A stretch of DNA of 45,677 bases. Source: GCA-2688775 sp035288865 (GTDB taxonomy: Archaea > Nanobdellota > Nanobdellia > Woesearchaeales > GW2011-AR4). Positions within the stretch are counted from its first letter, which is position 1, and each line of letters opens with the position of its first letter. Both the position numbers and the translations under genes were made by a program. The stretch lies in contig DATDZA010000038.1 in the NCBI GenBank assembly GCA_035288865.1, positions 1 to 45,677 on the forward strand. The letters run 5' to 3'. A model generated the notes under the pieces. It ran no database searches. It was given only the letters and a program-made list of their open reading frames with translations, and was not told the DNA's origin. Shown piece after piece: positions 16,703-22,921 of the stretch.

Positions 16703-17162
16703 CTATTTTACCGTTTATTTTATGTAATGGATGGGAGGGGCTATTAATAGCAAAATAATCCATGGAAATCTTTACTTCAATCCGTTGATCAGGGAGGTAG
16801 GCTCCCCCAGTGCATGATGTAAAAGCAAAATCCAAATTGGTTGCCTGGACCCAAGTTACCGGAGTGGAATTAGAAATGCATGCGATTGATGGACTGGCAT
16901 CGCTGGTTATTGATATAGACTGGACCTGTATATCCTCGCCTACATTATTGGCCAGCTTGACTCTTATCTCTGATGGCAGCAAGCTGAAATCAAGACATTT
17001 GAATTGGGATGGAAAAATACAATTCTGCGGAAGATATTTGCTGAAATCAAAAATTCCAAAATAATACAGGGCGCCGATAGTTATACCAATGGTAACAAAT
17101 GCCCAAGCATAAGTCGTAAGAAATTCTAAAGCCGCTTGAGATTTAACAGATTTATAGCGCAT
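16683..17162 (-). CDS. Class III signal-peptide pilin
   Basis: A 159-aa prepilin. The N-terminal KSVKSQAALEFLTTYAWAF carries the basic leader, S|Q cleavage site, E at +5 and hydrophobic helix (to about residue 35). The head domain has four cysteines at positions shared with its two paralogues upstream (NCIFPSQFKC, ACISN, TSCTG), suggesting two conserved disulfides. It is the third of three paralogous pilins in tandem. Its 3' end overlaps the next gene by 20 nt. Predicted role: extracellular pilus subunit. Confidence 0.78.
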   Translation of the reverse strand: MRYKSVKSQAALEFLTTYAWAFVTIGITIGALYYFGIFDFSKYLPQNCIFPSQFKCLDFSLLPSEIRVKLANNVGEDIQVQSISITSDASPSIACISNSTPVTWVQATNLDFAFTSCTGGAYLPDQRIEVKISMDYFAINSPSHPLHKINGKIDGKVTT

Positions 17163-17234
17163 GACATGACCTCCTTTTTTAACAAATAAAAACTAAAGAA
17201 TACAGTATATAAAATTTGTGTTTTTTTTTAGTTT

Positions 17235-17726
17235 TTATACTACTGTTGTATAGATCTCACCATTAACCTGGCGGTCATAATTGCTCCCGCTTGCAACCGT
17301 GTTATATGTTATTTTCACAGAAACTTTCGCTTTTTCTCCCGAAACAAAGCCAGCTGCGGCGGAATTGCAATTATCAAATTGAACATTACTAATGTTTCCT
17401 GATGCAAAAGTAAATGGCAGGCTCGGGGTGATCAAAGTGCACGAATAAGAGTTAGCAGATTCGCTTCCAGTAACCATTGAGGTAATTGACATAGTGTCTA
17501 TATTATTTTTCAATCTAACTCTCAACGTATTTGCTGTTGCAGAAATTTGGTAATCCTGGCATTGAAATTCGGGGCTGAAGTTGCATCTGCTTGGAAGAAA
17601 CTTGCTGGGATTTAATATTCCAAAATAAGCCAGCGTCCCTATCATAATTAAAATAACCAGAAAAGCCCAACCGTAGGTTGTTAAAAACTCAAAGGCCGCC
17701 TGGGACTTGCTAAAAGTTCTTAACAT
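17235..17726 (-). CDS. Class III signal-peptide pilin, tandem paralogue
   Basis: A 163-aa prepilin. It has KSQAAFEFLTTYGWAFLVIL (S|Q cleavage, E at +5) and a long hydrophobic helix, then the head domain beginning ILNPSKFLPSRCNF. The protein is nearly identical over its first ~60 residues to the product of 17741-18232 and diverges in the head, the pattern expected of duplicated pilins under diversifying selection on the exposed part. Four cysteines (RCNF, FQCQDY, YSCTL, NCNSA) are conserved in the paralogues. It follows the upstream paralogue by 14 nt. Confidence 0.82.
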   Translation of the reverse strand: MLRTFSKSQAAFEFLTTYGWAFLVILIMIGTLAYFGILNPSKFLPSRCNFSPEFQCQDYQISATANTLRVRLKNNIDTMSITSMVTGSESANSYSCTLITPSLPFTFASGNISNVQFDNCNSAAAGFVSGEKAKVSVKITYNTVASGSNYDRQVNGEIYTTVV

Positions 17727-17740
17727 TTTAGGACTTATTT

Positions 17741-18232
17741 TTATACTACAGTTGTATATACTTCTCCTTTAACCTGGCGAGAATATGTGCCTCCGCTTAC
17801 AAGGGAGTTGTAGGTTACTGTTATAAGCACTTTTCCCTTATCGCCCCCGACAAAGCCCGCTGTTGCTGAGTTGCACGTGCCCCAGCTAAAATCTGTAGTA
17901 TTGCCGGCTACTAACGAATAAGGGAGAGTAGGGGATGTTAGGGTACAGGAGTATGCAGTTGATCCCTCGCTTCCAAGGGTTACTGCAGAAATTGAAACTG
18001 GCTCTCCGACACCATTTTTTAGTCTAAGCTTGAATGTGTTGGCAGATGCCGAAATCTGGTAATCTTGGCATTGAAATTCCGCTCCAAAATTACACCTGCT
18101 TGGTAAAACCTTGCTGGGATTTAATATTCCAAAATAAGCAAGAGTTCCTATCATTATAAGAATAACCAAAAAAGCCCAGCCATAAGTCGTTAAAAACTCC
18201 AAAGCCGCCTGCGATTTTCTAGACATATCCAT
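17741..18232 (-). CDS. Class III signal-peptide pilin, first gene of the operon
   Basis: A 163-aa prepilin (counting from the ATG at 18232, which has GGTGAT as ribosome-binding site 5-7 nt before it; an in-frame GTG at 18241 overlaps that site and is less likely). It shows SRKSQAALEFLTTYGWAF (S|Q cleavage, E at +5), the transmembrane/assembly helix, and a Cys-containing head. It is the promoter-proximal and probably most abundant pilin. The following genes to 15367 run in the same direction with short gaps or overlaps, so one pilin operon is likely. The promoter is just upstream at 18277-18290. Confidence 0.82.
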   Translation of the reverse strand: MDMSRKSQAALEFLTTYGWAFLVILIMIGTLAYFGILNPSKVLPSRCNFGAEFQCQDYQISASANTFKLRLKNGVGEPVSISAVTLGSEGSTAYSCTLTSPTLPYSLVAGNTTDFSWGTCNSATAGFVGGDKGKVLITVTYNSLVSGGTYSRQVKGEVYTTVV

Positions 18233-18276
18233 TAATATCACCTTTTTTTGAAATTAAGTACAAACCATTCTGTAAG

Positions 18277-18290
18277 ATATTTATAAACCT
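18277..18290 (-). promoter_or_regulatory. Promoter of the pilin operon
   Basis: Read on the minus strand, GGTTTATAAATATC (18290-18277) is a good BRE-TATA element. Initiation about 26 nt downstream would fall near 18258, leaving a short leader with an AAAGGTGAT ribosome-binding site before the ATG at 18232. The left end of the transposon (18302) lies only 12 bp upstream of this element, so any upstream control sites have been replaced by transposon DNA. Confidence 0.55.
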
Positions 18291-18301
18291 TTCTATTTTT
18301 C

Positions 18302-18327
18302 GGTATTGGTTAATCTGTGGCTGGTAA
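18302..18327 (+). repeat. Left terminal inverted repeat of transposon
   Basis: The 26-bp left end begins GGTATTGGTTAATCTGTG and ends CTGGTAA. It is the exact inverse of 20952-20977. A second CTGGTAA follows at about 18335-18341 with the same TCGGCTGGTAA flavour as sequence adjoining the right end (inverted TTCCGACTGGTAA). Confidence 0.92.
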
Positions 18328-18382
18328 GTGTCGGCTGGTAAGGAATGGCTGATAATAGAGATATGGTAAGAATAACACAAAG

Positions 18383-18553
18383 GTGGTAAAAATTAAAAAT
18401 TTATCATTAATTTTTTCATTTGGATTTTTGTACGGAATTTTGGCAGGGTATCTCTTTATAGAACAATCTACGGCAATATTAGGACTTTTTGTGTTGAGTT
18501 ATGTGATTTATCGATATATATTTATGTTAAAATCTAAGCATTCTTCAATATAA
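18383..18553 (+). CDS. Small two-TM peptide, transposon cargo (GTG start)
   Basis: A 56-aa frame starts with GTG at 18383, embedded in the purine-rich AAAGGTGG that could serve as the ribosome-binding site, and stops at 18551-18553. It encodes two hydrophobic segments (LSLIFSFGFLYGILAGYLF and ILGLFVLSYVIYRYIFML) joined by a short acidic turn, a credible hairpin membrane peptide. Its end overlaps the convergent neighbour by 46 nt. It lies just inside the left end of the transposon. The start codon and overlap leave doubt. Confidence 0.4.
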   Translation: MVKIKNLSLIFSFGFLYGILAGYLFIEQSTAILGLFVLSYVIYRYIFMLKSKHSSI

Positions 18554-19089
18554 TTATCTTCGTTGGATTTATCTGTGGTAATAAAACATACGTTTTTATA
18601 ATTGTTTGTTTTGAGGATTCCACTACTAATAATAAATTTAAGTTTTACTGATTGTCTTGGCGGAAGTCGATATTTAGTGCATGATTCATTGGAATTGTCA
18701 ATGCTACACTCAATTTTCAAGCCACTTTTTTGTCCACTATACTTAATTTCGGTTTTAGCCCATACTTCATCAATCCATTTGTTGTGTATTGTAAGTTGTT
18801 GGTCGGTAGTAGTGAGGTTTAAAGGATAAGTTCTAGTAATATCATTGAAATCTATGTATTGAAATGTTGTAAATTGATGTCCCAAAACTTCATGAAAATA
18901 TCCTGCGTGTTCTAAGTATAGCACTTTATCTGTTAGTAGGAATCCCGCAAGAAAACCAAGAACAAATGGAAATAAATATTTTATACCTACCCATAACCAA
19001 CCTAAAACCTTTTGCCACCACTTTTTTGGAATATCTAAAATGGGTGGATTATTATCAGAATTTTTTTGTGTTCCTTTATCTTTCTTCAT
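18508..19089 (-). CDS. Membrane-anchored protein, transposon cargo
   Basis: A 193-aa protein with a polar N-terminus (about 30 residues), one transmembrane helix (IKYLFPFVLGFLAGFLL, about residues 36-53) and an extracytoplasmic beta-rich domain of about 135 residues with four cysteines (IECSIDNSNESC, NVCFIT, EECLDF), probably two disulfides. I do not recognise the family. It follows the lipoprotein gene by 2 nt, so the two are co-translated and probably form a surface pair. It is inside the transposon, transcribed away from the transposase. Confidence 0.72.
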   Translation of the reverse strand: MKKDKGTQKNSDNNPPILDIPKKWWQKVLGWLWVGIKYLFPFVLGFLAGFLLTDKVLYLEHAGYFHEVLGHQFTTFQYIDFNDITRTYPLNLTTTDQQLTIHNKWIDEVWAKTEIKYSGQKSGLKIECSIDNSNESCTKYRLPPRQSVKLKFIISSGILKTNNYKNVCFITTDKSNEDNYIEECLDFNINIYR

Positions 19090-19091
19090 TT

Positions 19092-19532
19092 TTAGTTGGT
19101 TATAATTAATGTAGCCCCTTCTGAATATTTGAGAAGTCCACTCTTATCATAAAGAGATATTGTAATCTTTAATGGCACACCAAAGCAATTTATTTGAGGA
19201 TTATTATTATTTACGGGAAAAGTGCCTTCTTGCCTATATAAATACTGAAATTCTCTGACTTTATAAAATTGACCGTCTTGATTTGTTTTTGGTGGAACTT
19301 CAACAGTATCTATCTCTGGTTGTTCACGTAATCTTAAACACTGCTGGTTATAGTCATACTTAGCTGTACCTACAAATGTATTATCAGTTGGGTTGATAAC
19401 TTTGTATGATAAACTAAAAATAGAATCTCTATTGATTATACTTTCTTGTAGGACATTTTTTTGGATATAAACTTGAGTAGTGCAACCGCTAAGAAATAAT
19501 AATATAAAAAATAAGATATACCATTTTTTCAT
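19092..19532 (-). CDS. Lipoprotein, transposon cargo
   Basis: A 146-aa protein from the ATG at 19532 (preceded by AGGGGTGG; the in-frame GTG at 19541 overlaps that site). It has a lipoprotein signal, WYILFFILLFLSGCTTQ, with lipobox LSGC, and a beta-rich exported domain containing EFQYLYRQEGTFP and a C-terminal GLLKYSEGATLIITN. I do not recognise the domain. It is the middle gene of the transposon's leftward operon between the RHH regulator and the membrane-anchored protein. Predicted location: outer face of the cytoplasmic membrane. Confidence 0.72.
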   Translation of the reverse strand: MKKWYILFFILLFLSGCTTQVYIQKNVLQESIINRDSIFSLSYKVINPTDNTFVGTAKYDYNQQCLRLREQPEIDTVEVPPKTNQDGQFYKVREFQYLYRQEGTFPVNNNNPQINCFGVPLKITISLYDKSGLLKYSEGATLIITN

Positions 19533-19556
19533 AAATTCCACCCCTTAAATCGTCAT

Positions 19557-19697
19557 TTAATTGTTGCCTTTTTTAAGCTTTTCCCTAATAAGCTCGTCAA
19601 GGCAAACAGATACATCTGTATCTTTGTCTATACAATATTTTTTCAACTTTTTCCACAATTCAGGGTCTACTTTTATGCTTGTAGTTTTTCTTTCCAT
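19557..19697 (-). CDS. Ribbon-helix-helix regulator, transposon-encoded
   Basis: A 46-aa protein with the ribbon-helix-helix pattern of Arc/CopG/MetJ-like repressors: a basic first strand RKTTSIKVDPELWKKLKKYC, then helix-turn-helix DKDTDVSVCLDELIREKLKKG. It is the first gene of the leftward cargo operon and diverges from the transposase gene, with 129 nt of palindrome-rich DNA between them. Such placement fits a repressor of one or both divergent promoters. It is not an antitoxin of a recognised toxin here, although the lipoprotein cannot be ruled out as a partner. Confidence 0.7.
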   Translation of the reverse strand: MERKTTSIKVDPELWKKLKKYCIDKDTDVSVCLDELIREKLKKGNN

Positions 19698-19826
19698 TCT
19701 AATAAGTAGTATTATGGTAGTATATAAACATTATTGTAATGTAGTATATACTATTTTCAAAAGATATATATAGTAGTTAGTATTATAGTATTATGTAATA
19801 CTTAAACACTATTAGAGGTTGAGAAC
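19698..19826. promoter_or_regulatory. Divergent promoter with RHH-operator-like repeats
   Basis: The region between the RHH and transposase genes contains a perfect 12-bp palindrome, TAGTATATACTA (19742-19753), and several near-copies of AGTAGTATTAT, GTAGTATATA and GTATTATAGTA. Repeated short AT-rich half-sites of this kind are what RHH dimers bind cooperatively. TATA-like stretches for both directions are within it, so repression of transposase and cargo together is plausible. Confidence 0.45.
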
Positions 19827-20969
19827 ATGCAAAAAGAAAAATATGAAACAAGAAAGGCAAGAAGTTTAGATATGTTAAAGAATGGCGTAGAGCCGATAAA
19901 GAACGGATTTAACGAGTATTTTATACCGAGCCAATACGACAAGAACACTAAATACAAAGTAACTATAAAAAATGGATGGTATTCCTGCGAATGCCCTGAC
20001 AACAAAGATGGCAATTTGTGTAAGCATATATTATTCTTGAAAACCTATTTTGCTTTGAAATTTAAAGTTCAGGAATATAAACATAAAGTAAGCACTTCAA
20101 TCCCATGTCCTTTCTGTGAAAGTGCCAAGATAAAGAAAGATGGCACTCGTAAGACAATCATGGGCAAAAAACAGAAATGGCTCTGTCAAGATTGCGGAAA
20201 AAGGTTTGTCAATTCGCCAGTAAGCAAGATAAAAGGCAATACTGAATGTGTTATAACCGCTATTGACTTGTATATGAAAGGCGTAAGCTATCGTGGAATT
20301 GCTGACAGCATGAAACAATTATTTGGCTTGAAAGTAACCCACGTTACGATAATAAACTGGGTTAATGACTACATGAGCAGAATAAATAAATATGTTGAAA
20401 GCAAAAAACCAAATGTTTCTGACTTATGGAATGCTGACGAGCAATTTATCAAAGTCAAAGGAAAAGAAGCGTATGTTTGGAATGTTCTTGATAATGAAAC
20501 GAGATTTTTACTTGCTTCAAACCAAAGCCCGACAAGAACCTATGAAGATGCAAGAGAAACATTTCAACAAGCCAAAAGTGTAGCTGGAAAAAGAGCCAAG
20601 ACAATAGTTACAGATGGGGCTTTCAGTTATCAAAAAGCGGTAAGAAAGGAATTTGCTACATACCAAAATCCAAATCCGCATTACAGGTATGTTTCTTTAA
20701 ATCAGCATGATAGCAACAATAATGTAATAGAGAGATTTCACGAAAGTTTTAGACAACGTGATAAAACCATGAGAGGATTTAAGGGCAATGAGAAACAATA
20801 CGCTGAAAATTTTAAGACATACTACAATTTTGTGAGAAAACACCAAGAATTAAAGACAACACCAGCAAAGAGGGCGGGAATAAACGAAAGCGACTTATGG
20901 AAAGAACTGCTTGAAAAGGCAACAAAACAGCCGATAGTTACCAGTCGGAATTTACCAGCCACAGATTAA
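19827..20969 (+). CDS. IS6/IS240-like DDE transposase with N-terminal SWIM zinc finger
   Basis: A 380-aa transposase. The N-terminal part has a SWIM-type finger (YSCECPDNKDGNLCKHILFL, about residues 51-70), then a zinc ribbon (PCPFCESAKIKKDGT and LCQDCGKRF), then an HTH region (GIADSMKQLFG, VTHVTIINWV). The catalytic core has the DDE triad: D in WNADEQFIKV, D in IVTDGAFSY and E in NNVIERFHESF, as in the DDE_Tnp_IS240 group. It cuts and joins DNA at the 26-bp terminal repeats. The frame is intact and terminates inside the right terminal repeat. Fusion of a SWIM finger to this core is less common than the plain IS6 enzyme (about 230 aa). Confidence 0.88.
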   Translation: MQKEKYETRKARSLDMLKNGVEPIKNGFNEYFIPSQYDKNTKYKVTIKNGWYSCECPDNKDGNLCKHILFLKTYFALKFKVQEYKHKVSTSIPCPFCESAKIKKDGTRKTIMGKKQKWLCQDCGKRFVNSPVSKIKGNTECVITAIDLYMKGVSYRGIADSMKQLFGLKVTHVTIINWVNDYMSRINKYVESKKPNVSDLWNADEQFIKVKGKEAYVWNVLDNETRFLLASNQSPTRTYEDARETFQQAKSVAGKRAKTIVTDGAFSYQKAVRKEFATYQNPNPHYRYVSLNQHDSNNNVIERFHESFRQRDKTMRGFKGNEKQYAENFKTYYNFVRKHQELKTTPAKRAGINESDLWKELLEKATKQPIVTSRNLPATD

Positions 20970-20977
20970 CCAATACC
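20952..20977 (-). repeat. Right terminal inverted repeat of transposon
   Basis: This is the exact inverse of the left repeat. The transposase frame runs into it and terminates at TAA 20967-20969, so coding sequence and terminus are constrained together. Confidence 0.92.
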
Positions 20978-20995
20978 CTATTTTTCTAAACAAAA

Positions 20996-21697
20996 TCACG
21001 CGCTCTGCCTGAATACCACATATTTCTTGTCGACATTGACATATTCTGATTTTGACTTTGAATCAAGCTTGTCCAGAATTGTGTTTAATAAGACAAAGGA
21101 TATTGCAATGCCTGATGCAAATAATAATCTTTCATAAATGACAATAGGTATTAGTTTTATCCATGCTTCTTGCGTCATTGGCACAGCATAATTCCAGATT
21201 GCTCCACCAACAGCATGAGCAGTTAAAGTTGCTCCAAGACTTTTCAAGAAAATTTTTTCACTGTATTTTTTCGGAAGCAATTTAATTATAATTGGAATTG
21301 TCCAAAAAAATGTGAAAAACCATACCTGCCTTCCGACTGGATGAGCAACAAAAATTATTATTGCAGCTATCGGAACAAAAAAACTCAATTTGTCTTTCTT
21401 TGCTCCAAAATACCATGCTGCAAAAAGCATTGGAGTCAATCGAAGCACACTGATTAAAGTGAATGCTTTTCCCAAAACCAAATAACTTGAAACTTCCGCA
21501 ATTAATACTGACAGGACCCCTACAACAGGCCCTAGAAACGCGCCTGCAACAGGTCCAAAGAACTGGAACAGCGTAAAGAATTGGTTATCTGCGCCAATTA
21601 ATTTTGAGAAGTTTATCATGTCGCCAATAAAAACCAGAATGCTGAAGACTAAAAGGAAAATCAATCCTTTCTTTGTAATTAGCTTATTGAGATTCAT
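20996..21697 (-). CDS. Polytopic membrane protein, ECF-transporter S-component-like
   Basis: From the ATG at 21697 the protein has 233 aa with six hydrophobic segments. Gly-rich helix ends such as FGPVAGAFLGPVVGVLSVLIA resemble vitamin-binding S components of energy-coupling factor transporters, a reading I hold as tentative. The TATA element TATTTAAAG near 21735 predicts initiation close to this ATG, so the 18 codons upstream from the TTG are probably not translated. The ATPase and T components are not nearby. It ends 10 nt from the transposon's right target duplication. Confidence 0.6.
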   Translation of the reverse strand: MNLNKLITKKGLIFLLVFSILVFIGDMINFSKLIGADNQFFTLFQFFGPVAGAFLGPVVGVLSVLIAEVSSYLVLGKAFTLISVLRLTPMLFAAWYFGAKKDKLSFFVPIAAIIIFVAHPVGRQVWFFTFFWTIPIIIKLLPKKYSEKIFLKSLGATLTAHAVGGAIWNYAVPMTQEAWIKLIPIVIYERLLFASGIAISFVLLNTILDKLDSKSKSEYVNVDKKYVVFRQSA

Positions 21698-21895
21698 CAG
21701 GTTCACAACGTATTTTTGAGTTATTATTTCTTTAAATAGTTTTCTGTTCAAAATTAATAGTTAAAATTCAAAGCAGAAAAATATATGTAAATCAATTTCA
21801 CTGTTATAACTGAATTATATTCCCAATCTAAATTAATTCTGGTTATTTCTTTCTTTTCACAAACCTTTAAAAATGAAGTCCTCATACTGATTCAA

Positions 21896-22588
21896 ATGAA
21901 AATAATGATGGTTGAAGGAAGATTTAAAGGAGAGATTGACCTCTCCAAACTGGATATCTCCGTACTGCCAAAAAATATCGGATTGGCAACAACAGTCCAG
22001 TTTCTCGATTATGTTGACGAAATAAGAAAATTTCTTCACGATAAGGGTATTAATGTCTACATCGATAAAATGAGGCAGAAATATGAAGGCCAATTGCTGG
22101 GTTGCGACCAGGGAGGCGCCGATAAAATAAAAGATATGGTTGATGCATTTCTTTATGTTGGAACTGGTGTATTTCATCCACTGGGAATTGCGATTAACAT
22201 TGACAAGGAAGTATTCTGCTATGATCCATTGAATGCCATTATGTCAAGAATCGACGGAAAACAGGTCGAGAGGTACAACGCAAAAAGAAAGGGCGCCTAC
22301 CTAAAATTCCTTGATTCAAAAGAAATTGGCTTCCTGGTTTCCCTAAAGCCGGGCCAGAATAATTTCAAAAAAGCCATAGAATGGAAAGGAAGATTGAAAG
22401 AAAAAAATTGCTATATATTTGCTTTTGACACTCTTGATTTTAACCAGATTGAGAATTTTCCTTTTGTTGAATGCTGGGTCAACACGGCATGCAACAGGAT
22501 TTTAGATGATTATGATAAATTCCCAAAGCCCCTGGTGGATTTAAGCGATATAGAAAAAATGGAATTGGTGACAGTAAAAATAAACTAA
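21896..22588 (+). CDS. Dph2-like diphthamide synthase, short form lacking the N-terminal domain
   Basis: A 230-aa protein aligned in its conserved segments to the last two domains of Dph2, the non-classical radical-SAM enzyme that transfers an aminocarboxypropyl group to the EF-2 histidine. Recognisable are EGQLLGCDQ (C70), GTGVFHPLGIAI, FLVSLKPGQNNFKKAI and the ENFPFVECWVNTACNRI segment (C193, C199). Archaeal Dph2 is about 340 aa with an N-terminal domain supplying the first cluster cysteine; that domain is absent. The ATG has its own TATA (CCTTTAAAAAT, 21864-21874) about 25-30 nt before it, so the short start looks genuine and not a missed 5' end. Confidence 0.85.
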   Translation: MKIMMVEGRFKGEIDLSKLDISVLPKNIGLATTVQFLDYVDEIRKFLHDKGINVYIDKMRQKYEGQLLGCDQGGADKIKDMVDAFLYVGTGVFHPLGIAINIDKEVFCYDPLNAIMSRIDGKQVERYNAKRKGAYLKFLDSKEIGFLVSLKPGQNNFKKAIEWKGRLKEKNCYIFAFDTLDFNQIENFPFVECWVNTACNRILDDYDKFPKPLVDLSDIEKMELVTVKIN

Positions 22589-22858
22589 CTATTTTTTCTT
22601 TTTGGCGTTGTCTGACATCATATAAATCAGAGTCTTTATCTCGTTCAATTCTTTTTTTGAAACGTCGACCATTACGCTAAGGAGGATAAACATTACCAGA
22701 AGTGACAGCCAGTTGAATATTGCAATTATCATCAGCCAACTTATCTTGCCGCTCTCAGCCTGGTAAACCTGATTAATCAGCTGAAATCCGAGAACGGAAG
22801 CGCCTATTCCAACAACCAGTAGAACAATATCAAATACACTCATCTTATTTTCTGCCAT
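22589..22858 (-). CDS. Small two-TM membrane protein
   Basis: From the ATG at 22858 (preceded by AAAGGAGTG) this is an 89-aa protein with two hydrophobic helices (VFDIVLLVVGIGASVLGF and WLMIIAIFNWLSLLVMFIL) and a basic C-terminus (SDNAKKKK). An upstream in-frame start at 22888 lacks a ribosome-binding site. It ends exactly where dph2 ends on the other strand. I do not recognise the family. Confidence 0.65.
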   Translation of the reverse strand: MAENKMSVFDIVLLVVGIGASVLGFQLINQVYQAESGKISWLMIIAIFNWLSLLVMFILLSVMVDVSKKELNEIKTLIYMMSDNAKKKK

Positions 22859-22921
22859 TGGTACACTCCTTTCTGGAATCTTTAACAAACTATTATTTAA
22901 ACTTTCTCTTTTAACACATTA

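Larger units (their letters stand above)
18302..20977. mobile_element. Complete cargo-carrying transposon (IS6/IS240-like transposase)
   Basis: The element is bounded by perfect 26-bp terminal inverted repeats (18302-18327 and 20952-20977; tip GGTATTGGTTAATCTGTG) and flanked by the identical 9-mer CTATTTTTC (18293-18301 and 20978-20986), a target-site duplication. At 2,676 bp it is longer than a simple insertion sequence because it carries four genes besides the transposase: a GTG-start two-TM peptide, a membrane-anchored protein, a lipoprotein and an RHH regulator. Further copies of the CTGGTAA motif follow each repeat (for example in CGGCTGGTAA at 18332-18341), as expected for transposase-binding sites. 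The stop codon of the transposase is inside the right repeat. The perfect repeats and intact genes imply recent insertion. Confidence 0.9.

Noticed and set aside
19557..19697. RHH protein as antitoxin
   Set aside because: No adjacent gene has a recognisable toxin fold; the next gene is a lipoprotein. A transposon repressor is simpler.
19698..19826. CRISPR-like short repeats
   Set aside because: The repeats are short, irregular and AT-rich without unique spacers; they fit operator half-sites. No CRISPR array was found anywhere in the window.
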